From: Fimenecus sp045631225 | GTDB lineage: Bacteria > Bacillota > Clostridia > Oscillospirales > Acutalibacteraceae | DNA: 64,000 nt | Assembly (NCBI GenBank): GCA_045631225.1 | Contig: JAZQUG010000008.1 | Span: 46,591-110,590 of the forward strand | Direction of reading: 5' to 3' | Part shown: one piece after another, positions 44,958 through 53,419 of the stretch | How positions within the stretch are numbered: the stretch's first letter is position 1 | Layout of the letters: the number at the start of each line of letters is the position of its first letter | Position numbers and translations under genes: made by a program | The notes under the pieces: generated by a model | Databases searched by the model: none | Seen by the model: only the letters and a program-made list of their open reading frames with translations | What the model was told of the DNA's origin: nothing

Positions 44958-44989
44958 GTAGGGGACGACGACTCGGCGTCCCGCATATA
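44958..44989. repeat. REP-like palindrome, copy X2
   Basis: GGGACG (44962-44967) pairs with CGTCCC (44977-44982) in a unit GTAGGGG...CCCGCATATA, as in copy X1. Confidence 0.5.
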
Positions 44990-45003
44990 CAATAAACAAC
45001 CAG

Positions 45004-45034
45004 TCCCCTTGGAGCAATCCAAGGGGATTTTTTT
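45004..45034 (+). terminator. Terminator of the acyltransferase gene
   Basis: TCCCCTTGGA and TCCAAGGGGA form a 10-bp stem with loop GCAA and are followed by seven T residues. Confidence 0.85.
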
Positions 45035-45079
45035 ATTTCTGTATTGTATAATCACAAAATCTATGCTAAACTTAAAAGT

Positions 45080-45233
45080 GCCAAACTAATTGAATATAAC
45101 ATAACAAGCATTATTTCTTAGGAATAGTGTTCCTTTTGTGTACTTTTTATTGTGCTTGAATTATGAATTTGATAAAAATGCAAATTCCATCAATTCAAGT
45201 GCAGTAATGCTTGTTATATTGAATTAGTTTGGC
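45080..45233. repeat. 154-nt nested palindrome (MITE or structured RNA)
   Basis: GCCAAACTAATTGAATATAA.. (45080-45113) pairs with the complementary 45205-45233, with a 5-nt bulge. A second hairpin lies inside: 45151-45171 (TGTGCTTGAATTATGAATTT) against 45181-45203. The whole could fold into one rod. It has no coding frame. It could be a miniature inverted-repeat element or the DNA of a structured RNA. Confidence 0.55.
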
Positions 45234-45257
45234 GACTATCGGGGTTTGCGTTTTTTG

Positions 45258-45288
45258 TGCGTCTGCTTCGGTGGGCGCATTTTTTGTT
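45258..45288 (+). terminator. Hairpin terminator
   Basis: TGCGTCTGC and GTGGGCGCA pair over 9 bp (several G-U pairs) around TTCG and are followed by TTTTTTGTTTTT. It lies 24 nt after the long palindrome, so the palindrome may be transcribed as a unit ending here. Confidence 0.75.
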
Positions 45289-45351
45289 TTTATTAAACAA
45301 TAAAGTGAATATGGGATGAAAATTATAGATTTAGAAAGAGGAAAAAACTAT

Positions 45352-46434
45352 ATGTTGAGAGAACGACGAGCAAAAAAATTAATATCGAGATTGAACTCTT
45401 CGATAACAGGTTTAACGGATTTTTTTGGAGAATCGAAACCGTCTGTTTTATTCTTCTTCATGATTCGGATTATGAGTCCGTTACTTTCGTGTAATCCTAA
45501 CAAAATGTTTTCTAAATATAGTGTCTTAATAAGAAAAGTATTGCATCCTATTTTAATGAAATTTCTACCACTGTTTTTAGAATATAAACAAGTTTTTGAA
45601 AGTAAAAATGAATTGCTTGGCATTGATGCTCCAGATGTGCCAATGCAGCTTACAAATGAACCAGTAATTTGGTGCCCGAATCACGGTTTTAAAGATGATG
45701 TGGCAGCTTCTATTAGAAGTGTACGACACTCATATATTCTGTTTGGAAGTTTTCCTATGTTTTTTAATACATTTGATGGTGTCGGAGCTTTTATAAATGG
45801 AGTTGTTATGTGCAACAGAAAAACAAAAAACAGCAAGATAGCATCCTTTGAAACATCCAAACAATTATTAAATATGGGAATGGATATGTTGATATTTCCG
45901 GAAGGAGTATGGAATAAAACGCCTGATAAGTTAATGCTTAATCTTTGGCCGGGGGCATATAGACTTGCAAAAGAAACAGGGTGTAAGATTGTTCCGGTAA
46001 TTCATTATTTGGCAGACCCAGTAAAAAAATATGAAGGAAATGTGATACATACAGTAATTGCTGAACCGATTAGCATAGGTTATTTAGATGAACAAGAAGG
46101 ACTGAAGTTGTTACGGGATACTATGGCGACATGGTATTATTATTTGATGGAAAAATACGGACAGAGCACTCGCAAAAAATTATTAGAAGATTTTATAACT
46201 TCTGATGATGCGTGGGAAAGCAATATGACAACGCAGATAAATTGCGTTAAATATTATGACAAGGAAATTGAGTTATGTGCAGACTATCGCCCAAAAGAAA
46301 TTGTTCGACCAGAGGATGTTTGGGCGAATATAGCGAACATTAAAAACATTAATGTTGGTAATATAACTCATGTAATTTATGCTAAAAAAATCATCAGTCG
46401 TGAACGCAGGAGAGATTTCCAAAGAAGATTTTGA
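45352..46434 (+). CDS. PlsC-like lysophospholipid acyltransferase
   Basis: The start is taken at 45352 (MLRERRAKKL), after AGAGG; an upstream frame start at 45316 is possible but has a poor ribosome binding site. The 360-residue protein has the LPLAT motifs WCPNHGFKDD (NHx4D catalytic box, about residue 110) and LIFPEGVWN (about residue 180), with KIVPVIHYL as the third block. Such enzymes acylate lysophosphatidic acid or similar acceptors at the inner face of the membrane. The C-terminal 100 residues are extra compared with short PlsC proteins. Monocistronic. Confidence 0.75.
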   Translation: MLRERRAKKLISRLNSSITGLTDFFGESKPSVLFFFMIRIMSPLLSCNPNKMFSKYSVLIRKVLHPILMKFLPLFLEYKQVFESKNELLGIDAPDVPMQLTNEPVIWCPNHGFKDDVAASIRSVRHSYILFGSFPMFFNTFDGVGAFINGVVMCNRKTKNSKIASFETSKQLLNMGMDMLIFPEGVWNKTPDKLMLNLWPGAYRLAKETGCKIVPVIHYLADPVKKYEGNVIHTVIAEPISIGYLDEQEGLKLLRDTMATWYYYLMEKYGQSTRKKLLEDFITSDDAWESNMTTQINCVKYYDKEIELCADYRPKEIVRPEDVWANIANIKNINVGNITHVIYAKKIISRERRRDFQRRF

Positions 46435-46460
46435 AACTCCTCCATTTTATCTTTGCTGCT

Positions 46461-46600
46461 CAGGCAGCGATCGCTGAAATGAAATAAGAACCTCACGAAA
46501 TTATAACAAAATCAAAGATTTTGATAATTTCGGAGAACCTTGCGACGCAAGCGTCTAAAGTTTAACACTTATTCATTACGGAATAAGCAATAAATAAAAA
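46461..46600. repeat. Intergenic repeat copy X3 and associated palindromes
   Basis: CAGGCAGCGATCGCTGA (46461-46477) plus ATGAAATAA matches the end of the recombinase ORF and the 10 nt after it. A second palindrome, ATCAAAG/ATTTTGAT-like with CGAAATTATAACAAAATC.. at 46497-46530, follows. No gene is seen in the 46435-46693 gap. Confidence 0.4.
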
Positions 46601-46602
46601 TG

Positions 46603-46631
46603 TCCCCATCGAGCAATCGGTGGGGATTTTT
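46603..46631 (+). terminator. Terminator (CCCCATCGA family)
   Basis: TCCCCATCGA and TCGGTGGGGA form a 10-bp stem with one G-U pair around GCAA, followed by TTTTT. Confidence 0.8.
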
Positions 46632-46632
46632 G

Positions 46633-46662
46633 TTGACGGGACAAAGGATATTGTCGTATAAT
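46633..46662 (+). promoter_or_regulatory. Promoter of the HD hydrolase gene
   Basis: TTGACG and TATAAT are 18 bp apart, about 30 nt upstream of the start codon. Confidence 0.75.
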
Positions 46663-46693
46663 AGTGCCATAAACGCAAAAGGGGTTTTAATAT

Positions 46694-47257
46694 ATGCTTA
46701 CATTAGAACGCGCAAAGGAATTATTAAAAACTACAACAACAGAGGAACATCTTTTTCTACACGCTATGAACGTATCGGTAGCAATGGGTGGTATGGCGGA
46801 ACACTTTGGTGAGGACAAACAGTTATGGATGGCAATTGGTCATCTTCATGATTATGATTATGAACAGTTTCCGGAAGAACATCTTCAGCATACAGAAAAA
46901 GAGCTTCTTGCCCAAGGACTTACAGATGTTGAGGTGCGTGCAATTCTGGCTCACGGCTTTGGTCATTGTAATGATGTGGAGCCTTTTACAAATCTTGAAA
47001 AATCATTGTTTACTGTAGATGAGCTTACAGGCATAATTCAGGCAGCTGCCCGTATGCGACCTATGGGCATTACAGATATGGAAATTTCAAGTTTTATGAA
47101 AAAGTTCAAGGATAAGAAATTTGCTGCAAAGTGTGACAGAGAAGTAATTCGTAAGGGCTGTGAAATGCTTGGAATGGAAGTCCGAGATGTAGCAGAAATC
47201 TGTATTTCAGCTATGAAGGAGTATGCCGATGAGTTGCAAATCGGTCCAAAGAAATAA
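46694..47257 (+). CDS. HD-domain hydrolase
   Basis: The start lies 9 nt after AAAGGGG. The 187-residue protein shows the HD metal-binding set: H in LFLHAMNV, the pair HD in IGHLHDYDYE, H in ILAHGFGH and a late D in DELTGIIQAA. HD proteins are metal-dependent phosphohydrolases, often on nucleotides; the substrate is unknown. It is followed 28 nt later by the TraX-family gene and probably shares its transcript. Confidence 0.8.
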   Translation: MLTLERAKELLKTTTTEEHLFLHAMNVSVAMGGMAEHFGEDKQLWMAIGHLHDYDYEQFPEEHLQHTEKELLAQGLTDVEVRAILAHGFGHCNDVEPFTNLEKSLFTVDELTGIIQAAARMRPMGITDMEISSFMKKFKDKKFAAKCDREVIRKGCEMLGMEVRDVAEICISAMKEYADELQIGPKK

Positions 47258-47285
47258 GTATTATATATAATAAGGAGTGAGCAAT

Positions 47286-48065
47286 ATGAAAGACAATATT
47301 AAAACCAAACTCCCTATAAACAGTCCTTTGATAAAAATACCATTTGGCGGTATTACTTCCAATATGCTCAGAATAATTGCAGTACTGCTTATGCTCAGTG
47401 ACCATATCTGGGCAACCTATATGAGCTTTGGCGATTGGATGACCTATATCGGTAGAATGGCATTTCCGATTTTTGCTTTTCAGATTGCAGAGGGTTTTGT
47501 TCACACCTCAAATTTCAAAAAGTATGCGTTGCGACTTTTAGGATTCGCAATAGTTACCGAAATTCCATTCAACCTCTTTTACAGTAGCAGATTTTTTAAC
47601 CCTTTTCATCAAAATGTATTATTTACACTCCTTTTGGGCTTGCTTGCAATAAGTGTGATTGAAAATGTGAAGAAAAACAGAACAGCAAAGAATATTGCAC
47701 TTTCTGCTTTGTGGTTGTCCTTAATTTGTATTGCATCAGCTCTTGGCTTTGTAGATTACGGATTTTTGGGTATGCTTACAGTTGTAATGTTCTATCTTCT
47801 GAGAGATTTCCCATTTGCCTGGCTTGCTCAGCTTGTGGCAATGGTACTTATCAATATTGTATTCTTTGAGGGACAGGTATTTCCTGTTGAAATTCTCGGC
47901 AAAACTTTTGAAATACCTTCTCAAGGGTTTGCAGTGTTCTCCCTTATTCCGATATGGCTTTATGGGGGCAAAAAAGGAAAATCAAGCAAAATCATGCAAT
48001 ATGGTTTCTATGCTTTCTATCCCGTACATATGTTGATTTTGTATTTAATAAAGTTTATGGCATAA
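47286..48065 (+). CDS. TraX-family membrane protein
   Basis: The start is ATG 47286, 9 nt after AAGGAG; the GTG at 47277 overlaps that site. The 259-residue protein has about eight hydrophobic segments and the TraX-type pattern MLRIIAVLLMLSDHIWATY, YIGRMAFPIFAFQIAEGF. TraX acetylates F pilin in plasmids, but chromosomal homologues in Firmicutes are thought to be general membrane acyltransferases. Cotranscribed with the HD gene; a terminator follows. Confidence 0.85.
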   Translation: MKDNIKTKLPINSPLIKIPFGGITSNMLRIIAVLLMLSDHIWATYMSFGDWMTYIGRMAFPIFAFQIAEGFVHTSNFKKYALRLLGFAIVTEIPFNLFYSSRFFNPFHQNVLFTLLLGLLAISVIENVKKNRTAKNIALSALWLSLICIASALGFVDYGFLGMLTVVMFYLLRDFPFAWLAQLVAMVLINIVFFEGQVFPVEILGKTFEIPSQGFAVFSLIPIWLYGGKKGKSSKIMQYGFYAFYPVHMLILYLIKFMA

Positions 48066-48071
48066 AAACAG

Positions 48072-48100
48072 TCTCCATCGAATAATCGGTGGAGATTTTT
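48072..48100 (+). terminator. Terminator of the HD/TraX operon
   Basis: TCTCCATCGA and TCGGTGGAGA form a stem with one G-U pair, followed by TTTTTG. Confidence 0.8.
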
Positions 48101-48158
48101 GTATAAATTAGGGAGCGAAGTATCATAAGGTTTTATGGTATCAGTTTTACGAAAAATG

Positions 48159-48187
48159 TTGCAATATATAGTTTTTAGTAATATACT
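48159..48187 (+). promoter_or_regulatory. Promoter of the propeller-like gene
   Basis: TTGCAA and TATACT are 17 bp apart and lie 32 nt upstream of the start at 48219. The in-frame start at 48135 would put this promoter inside the gene, which argues against it. Confidence 0.65.
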
Positions 48188-48218
48188 GAAAATATCAGAT
48201 TTGTACGGAGGTAGTACT

Positions 48219-49094
48219 ATGTTTATTCCACAATGTATCCAATCAACTATTCGTTCTGTATGGGCGATTGTCAGTTCAGTTGTTATTCTGTTTTCAGGTG
48301 TAATCAATAGTGGCGATATCAGCTGTTCTCCAAATGCTAAACTTATAAGCACAGACCAATTTGCTCTTGATGAAGCACTTCTTATGAGTCAGGGAATTAC
48401 GACTGACGGTGAATATTTTTATACTGCAGGCTCAATTGCAGCACTTGACATTGTTGGTATGGCGAAATGGACAGTAGATGGCTTTGAAAAGGTGATTTCC
48501 ACTCATAATGCAATTCCAAAGGAAATTAAAGAAAAATATAATAGTGACCATATTGGTGGTATCAGCTATTATAACGGAAAAATCTATGCCGCAACGGAAG
48601 ATGAGTCGGATACATATAACCTTATTCTCATTTATGATGCAGAAACACTTGAATTTACAGGTGAATATTACGACCTTGGCACAGAATATCTTGATGATGG
48701 TATTCCTTATTGTGCAGTTGACGGAGAAAACGGGTATCTTTATACCTCACAGTTCCATGAAACGGATTGTATTTTAGCATATAACCTTGATGATATGACT
48801 TTCTCACATAAAATTATGTTGTCAGAACCAATTGACAGAATTCAGGGTGCAGAGTATTATGACGGACTTCTTTATATGTCATACGATGTTAAAGGCTCTG
48901 CAACGGAAAAGGTGCAGACAGTTGATGTGAAAACAGGTAAGGTCGAAACACTTTTTGAGAGAACTGTAAGTGGTCGTGACCATGAGGCAGAAGGCTTGAC
49001 AGTTTATCCGATGGAAGATGGTTCGTTCATACATGTAGCAGACTACGATAAACTTGTTTCAATCAGTATCAGACATTATTCTCTGATTAAATAA
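48219..49094 (+). CDS. Exported beta-propeller-like protein
   Basis: ATG 48219 lies 7 nt after GGAGG. The 291-residue protein begins with one hydrophobic segment (AIVSSVVILFSGVI), serving as signal or anchor, then a series of blade-like repeats (GITTDGEYFYTAG, GGISYYNGKIYAA, YDAETLEFTGEY, AVDGENGYLYTSQ, GAEYYDGLLYMSY). The pattern is that of a six-bladed propeller such as glutamine cyclotransferase or SMP-30-like proteins; none of the catalytic signatures could be confirmed. It stands alone. Confidence 0.65.
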   Translation: MFIPQCIQSTIRSVWAIVSSVVILFSGVINSGDISCSPNAKLISTDQFALDEALLMSQGITTDGEYFYTAGSIAALDIVGMAKWTVDGFEKVISTHNAIPKEIKEKYNSDHIGGISYYNGKIYAATEDESDTYNLILIYDAETLEFTGEYYDLGTEYLDDGIPYCAVDGENGYLYTSQFHETDCILAYNLDDMTFSHKIMLSEPIDRIQGAEYYDGLLYMSYDVKGSATEKVQTVDVKTGKVETLFERTVSGRDHEAEGLTVYPMEDGSFIHVADYDKLVSISIRHYSLIK

Positions 49095-49104
49095 ATAAAA
49101 CTAA

Positions 49105-49130
49105 TCCCCTTGGATTCTCCAAGGGGACAT
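49105..49130. terminator. Bidirectional terminator between convergent genes
   Basis: TCCCCTTGGA and TCCAAGGGGA form a 10-bp stem with a 3-nt loop; A-rich and T-rich flanks allow use in both directions between the genes ending at 49094 and 49138. Confidence 0.75.
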
Positions 49131-49137
49131 TTTGTTA

Positions 49138-50451
49138 TTAAACTTCAATTGTTTTTATTAATGTTTCGCCTGTTTTTGCATATGGGCTATATGCTGTAAT
49201 TATCACTCTGTATTTACCGCTTGAAACCTGACCGATATTTACTTTAACATCATCATCCGTAGCACGGACATATTCTGAAATAACTGTTTTTTCGTAAACC
49301 ATTTTTAAGCCTTTATACACCGTAACTTTATAGTTTTCAGCAGAGTAATAACCACTTGCTTCAGGGAATGTAATTATTGTGTCTGTATTTTCATCTGTAT
49401 ATGAAGCTACAGTTGCATCTTCAGGGAATTCAGGAGCAGTATCGAGCGCTTCTTGTTTTGGCCAGCTGTGTGTTCTTTTTAAAGTATTACTTAAATCAGT
49501 AAAATAATAATCAATATTCTCAAAGAAAATTCTGTTTTCAGCGTCGTAGAGCTTCATGCTCACGTTACCGTTTGCATCACATTCAACAAGCCATGCACCG
49601 CCTGAATTACCGGGAGCATCTGTGTCACCTTCAATATAGTTAAGATTACCCATAAATGCAGATAAAGAGCCACATCCGACTGCTGTGAATTCACCTTGCC
49701 ATACACTTCTTGGGTCGCTTGCTGCATAATGAGAGTGACCTGAGAAATTGACAACCTGAGGATACTTGCTTAAAACATTTCGTGTATCCAAATCACCCCA
49801 GTTTACACTTCCATAGACTGTAAGGGCAGGATGTGGATGCTGATAAACGAAAACAGGCTTGTTAGGGTCTTCTGCTGTAGCGTTTTTAAGTCTTTCATCA
49901 AGCCATTTTGTTTTTCCACTGAAAGTACTGCCATTATCGTCATATGAAACACCGATAAAATGATAACCGTTAATAACAATATCAGTATCAACATCTTTAT
50001 TTATGTATTTACGATAAACATCATAGCCTACAGTTGCATCTACATCACGGTAGTCAATAAATTCGTGGTTGCCAAGGACTGCAAGAAGCTGAGTTTCATC
50101 CTTTTTGTTTTCCTTAACAATTTTGTTGAACATCTGGTATTCCTTTTCAGCACCGCCACCTGTAAAGTCACCTGCAACGAGAACAGCATCAAGGTTTTTG
50201 TATTCGCAACTCTCTGAATATTCATACATATCAGTAAATAAGTTTGCAAATCTTTTAGCTGCCTGCTGATTTTCGTCACCGTCAAGGTGAATATCAGAGC
50301 ATACAACAAAACGGACTACGGGTGTGAAATCATCCGGAGTACCAACTGCAGCTCTGGGACTCAAACACCAGAAAGGGTCTGCTAAACCAAGTGTTAAACC
50401 AAGAAGTACAGAAAGCATTTTAAAAACTAACTGTGAAAATAAATTCGTCAT
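49138..50451 (-). CDS. Secreted calcineurin-like metallophosphoesterase
   Basis: The start follows AAAGGAGAG. The 437 residues open with a signal peptide (LVFKMLSVLLGLTLGLA). The phosphoesterase motifs are all present: CSDIHLDGDEN, VLVAGDFTGGG, LAVLGNHEF, FVYQHPHP and NFSGHSHYA, which bind two metal ions. After about residue 330 a beta-rich, fibronectin-like tail follows (TITFPEASGYYSAENYKVTV ... YRVIITAYSPYAKTGETL). The role is probably release of phosphate from extracellular phosphoesters or nucleotides. It is on the opposite strand from its neighbours and monocistronic. Confidence 0.85.
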   Translation of the reverse strand: MTNLFSQLVFKMLSVLLGLTLGLADPFWCLSPRAAVGTPDDFTPVVRFVVCSDIHLDGDENQQAAKRFANLFTDMYEYSESCEYKNLDAVLVAGDFTGGGAEKEYQMFNKIVKENKKDETQLLAVLGNHEFIDYRDVDATVGYDVYRKYINKDVDTDIVINGYHFIGVSYDDNGSTFSGKTKWLDERLKNATAEDPNKPVFVYQHPHPALTVYGSVNWGDLDTRNVLSKYPQVVNFSGHSHYAASDPRSVWQGEFTAVGCGSLSAFMGNLNYIEGDTDAPGNSGGAWLVECDANGNVSMKLYDAENRIFFENIDYYFTDLSNTLKRTHSWPKQEALDTAPEFPEDATVASYTDENTDTIITFPEASGYYSAENYKVTVYKGLKMVYEKTVISEYVRATDDDVKVNIGQVSSGKYRVIITAYSPYAKTGETLIKTIEV

Positions 50452-50567
50452 AATTGTTCTCTCCTTTTCATTATGAAATTTATTATATCACAATAATGTA
50501 AAATTTCAAATGCTTTTACGTATTGTATAGTGAATGATTTAATGAAAGTAAATTTTACCTTTTATTC

Positions 50568-50596
50568 TTGACGGAATTAATTGGTAATGATATGAT
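50568..50596 (+). promoter_or_regulatory. Promoter of the Ig-like secreted protein gene
   Basis: TTGACG and TATGAT are 17 bp apart, 74 nt upstream of the chosen start. The -35 box coincides with an earlier in-frame TTG, which therefore is not the start codon. Confidence 0.7.
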
Positions 50597-50669
50597 ATAT
50601 ATGAATTATTGTGATGAAAAACATGGGGTTTGGTCGCAAAAATCAAAAAAGACAAAAGGAGAAAGTACT

Positions 50670-53300
50670 ATGAAAAGAATTATTGCAATTATTCTTACTC
50701 TTGCACTTTGTTTGGGCATTTTCGCTCCTGTTGCAGCGGCTAAGAGTGAAGAGAATGCAGCAGAACCACCTGAAATTCGTCTCATTGTTCCAGAAAACTG
50801 GGAAATGGACATTGGGGACAGCAGAACAGTTGACTATGCAATTCAGGGAACTGAAAAGAGAATGCTTACATGGACAGCAGAACCTGCTGATGTAGCAAAG
50901 GTTGACAAGTGGGGTCGTGTTACAGCACTCAAAGAAGGTAAAGCTGAGATTACAGCTACTACTGAAGAAGGTCTCACAGACACTATTACACTTAATGTTG
51001 TGACAGAGCCAACAATGATTGCTAAAAAAGCAGAAAAAGTTGACTATACACTCGGTGCAGTAGCTGAGGGTGATAATCTTCAGAAGGTTGTTACAAGATA
51101 TGAGCTTGATGACAAAAATGTTCCTGCAAATGTAACAGACAAAGCAAATTATGAAAAAGCACAGACAGCAACAACAAAAGATGGTGCTGTATGGACAATC
51201 ACAGATTACGGTGTTCTTAGAACTTTCGAAAAAGCAACAAACGAAAGAGATAAAGAACAGCGTTTTATGGGTGACAGATATTTCTATGCTGCTGATACAG
51301 GTGAAGGCAAGGTTCTTGCTATTTTTGCTGACGGTGAAAACGGTATCTGGACAGTAATGGAAGAAGGCTATTCTCATATTGAAATGCTCGATATGAATGG
51401 TACTGAAAAGGCAGAAGCTCTCAATGAACAGACATGGGAAAGCGTTGCAAGACGTGGTATGGTTTCAAACGCATACTTCATTGATGGTGAATGGAAGCCT
51501 GAAGAAAGCGACAATGACGGTCTTTGGACATCAATGTACGCAGGCGGTGAGCTTATGCGTTACGCAACGCTCAAAAATGACCCTAATGCAACACCTGAAC
51601 AGATTGAAGAGGCAAGAAAGACAGCAACTCTTTCAACAGAAGCAGTTCTTTTCCTTACATATATTTCAATGCGTCAGGGAACAGTTGAATCATATAACCG
51701 TGCACAGAGAAGCGGTACTGTAGTTGAACTTGAAACAGGTAAATATTATACAAGTGAAGCAACTTTAGTTGGTGGTGACTACTCACAGAATGTTCCGTTC
51801 AAGAGTCCTGCTGCAATGTTTGACACAATGTACACAAATTATCTTGATTCAGGTGAGCCTACATACGTTCAGGTGCCTGAAGAAAACCTTAAGCTTTTCA
51901 ATGATGTAGGTTGGGCTAATCCTATGGAAAAACCTGATGAAGAATATGATATGCGTACAAGAAATCTTGAAGGCTTCTGGTCAAGAACATACTCATTCAG
52001 AGATGAAAACAACGACTATGACTCCTTTGCTTATTGGTCACATAATGGTGACGGTACAGCAACAGGTGTTTCTACAAAGACATATGGTGACGGAAGTGAT
52101 TTCCTTCTTCATGGTGAAAACTATCGTGGTCTTAAGGTTGATGCAACTGGCGAGATTCCTGAAAGACTTTGGAATGACCTTATTCCTGAAGGCAAAGTTA
52201 TTGAAGATATTGTTTACAAAGGTGATACAAGCTCTGACGAAATCATCGGTCACGTATTCCTTTATAAGCTTGCTTATGATATTCTCGGTCCTGAAGACCC
52301 TGAACTTGCAGCTCTTATTGTAAACACTATGGATAAGTTTGCACAGCACCTTGTTGATAACTCATATAACATGGTTGACGGTTCGGGACAGCCTACAACA
52401 TGGGCAAAGTTCTCAAGAACATATTTCCACAATGGTCAGGTTCTCGGTGGTGCACCACTTAATGCACTTGTTCTTCTTACAGTGTTTAAGGTTGCAGCAC
52501 ACGTTACAGGTTATCAGAAGTGGGAAGATGAATACAGAATGGCAGCGTTTGATGAACAGTATCAGTATGCTGAAATTATGACTCAGGAGCTTGAAAGATA
52601 TCAGCTTTCAATCCTTGAATATGTTAACGATGTATCTCCTATTTTAGGTAAAATCCTTCGTCACGCAGTTGGTACAAAAGTATTTGATATGGCATATAAA
52701 TTGATTCTTAACCATTCTGACGAAGAAATGGCAATGCTCGGCTTCTATACACTCTTCCAGCTTGAAGACGATGAAGAACTTCTTAAGTATTACAGAGAAG
52801 CACTTGACGATTGGTGGTTCTCAATGCAGAATAGTGAAAACCCTCTCTGGTATTATGTATATCAGCTTGCATATCCAAATGAAGAAAAGACAGATGCTTA
52901 CGGTAACAGCCTTATTGAAACAGCATCCTGGTCACTTTCACGTCATCCGATGGATTTAAGAAGATTCCTTGCAACAAACGAAAATCGTGACGACGTATAT
53001 GAGTTTGACCTTGATGATGTTGGTATTGGCGGAACAAATGAGATTTCATTTGACCCTGATTCTTATACACCTAAATTCTGGAATTCAAAGAGTAAGATTT
53101 TAAAGACAGTTGGTATGATTTTCGGTCTTACAAAACTTGAACAGACTGTCGCAGCACCTGATGAAAGAGCGTTCCATAAGTACAACGGTTCATCATATGA
53201 CCTTAACGATGCTCATAACATTTACGAAATGGAAGGGTCAACAACTTACTCACTTCCATATTGGATGGGCAGATATCACGGTATGCTTGAAAGCAAGTAA
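50670..53300 (+). CDS. Large secreted protein with N-terminal Big_2 domain
   Basis: ATG 50670 follows AAAGGAG and starts a signal peptide (MKRIIAIILTLALCLGIFAP). The 876-residue protein has a bacterial Ig-like fold in residues about 30-120 (PENWEMDIGDSRTVDY, WTAEPADVAKVDKWGRVTAL, EGKAEITATTEEGLTDTIT) and then a 750-residue part I cannot assign. The second half is helical with Trp/Tyr-rich segments (WAKFSRTYFHNGQVLGG, WWFSMQNSENPLWYYVYQLA) like an alpha/alpha-barrel glycan-active enzyme, but no catalytic signature is recognised. It is followed by a strong terminator. Confidence 0.65.
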   Translation: MKRIIAIILTLALCLGIFAPVAAAKSEENAAEPPEIRLIVPENWEMDIGDSRTVDYAIQGTEKRMLTWTAEPADVAKVDKWGRVTALKEGKAEITATTEEGLTDTITLNVVTEPTMIAKKAEKVDYTLGAVAEGDNLQKVVTRYELDDKNVPANVTDKANYEKAQTATTKDGAVWTITDYGVLRTFEKATNERDKEQRFMGDRYFYAADTGEGKVLAIFADGENGIWTVMEEGYSHIEMLDMNGTEKAEALNEQTWESVARRGMVSNAYFIDGEWKPEESDNDGLWTSMYAGGELMRYATLKNDPNATPEQIEEARKTATLSTEAVLFLTYISMRQGTVESYNRAQRSGTVVELETGKYYTSEATLVGGDYSQNVPFKSPAAMFDTMYTNYLDSGEPTYVQVPEENLKLFNDVGWANPMEKPDEEYDMRTRNLEGFWSRTYSFRDENNDYDSFAYWSHNGDGTATGVSTKTYGDGSDFLLHGENYRGLKVDATGEIPERLWNDLIPEGKVIEDIVYKGDTSSDEIIGHVFLYKLAYDILGPEDPELAALIVNTMDKFAQHLVDNSYNMVDGSGQPTTWAKFSRTYFHNGQVLGGAPLNALVLLTVFKVAAHVTGYQKWEDEYRMAAFDEQYQYAEIMTQELERYQLSILEYVNDVSPILGKILRHAVGTKVFDMAYKLILNHSDEEMAMLGFYTLFQLEDDEELLKYYREALDDWWFSMQNSENPLWYYVYQLAYPNEEKTDAYGNSLIETASWSLSRHPMDLRRFLATNENRDDVYEFDLDDVGIGGTNEISFDPDSYTPKFWNSKSKILKTVGMIFGLTKLEQTVAAPDERAFHKYNGSSYDLNDAHNIYEMEGSTTYSLPYWMGRYHGMLESK

Positions 53301-53337
53301 TAAAAATAGTTTAATAATTACATTAATTAACTAAAAA

Positions 53338-53379
53338 AGAGTCAACACTTTTTAAAAGGTGTTGACTCTGTCTTTTTTT
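53338..53379 (+). terminator. Strong terminator
   Basis: AGAGTCAACAC(TTTTT) and (AAAAG)GTGTTGACTCT form a stem of about 15 bp followed by TCTTTTTTT. Confidence 0.9.
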
Positions 53380-53419
53380 GGTAGTAAAATTATTGTGTAT
53401 TATTTTAGGGGGATTCAAT

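Noticed and set aside
45080..45233. Riboswitch for the downstream acyltransferase
   Set aside because: No known riboswitch core is recognisable and the perfect rod-like pairing with a separate terminator fits a repeat element better.
46788..47018. Plus-strand ORF overlapping the HD hydrolase gene
   Set aside because: Alternative frame of a gene with complete HD motifs; no ribosome binding site.
48017..48352. Minus-strand 111-codon ORF
   Set aside because: It spans a terminator and the promoter and start of the next plus-strand gene, with no family features.
50643..51377. 244-codon minus-strand ORF
   Set aside because: It covers the promoter, signal peptide and Ig-like domain of a clear plus-strand gene and encodes an improbable Cys/Phe-rich sequence.
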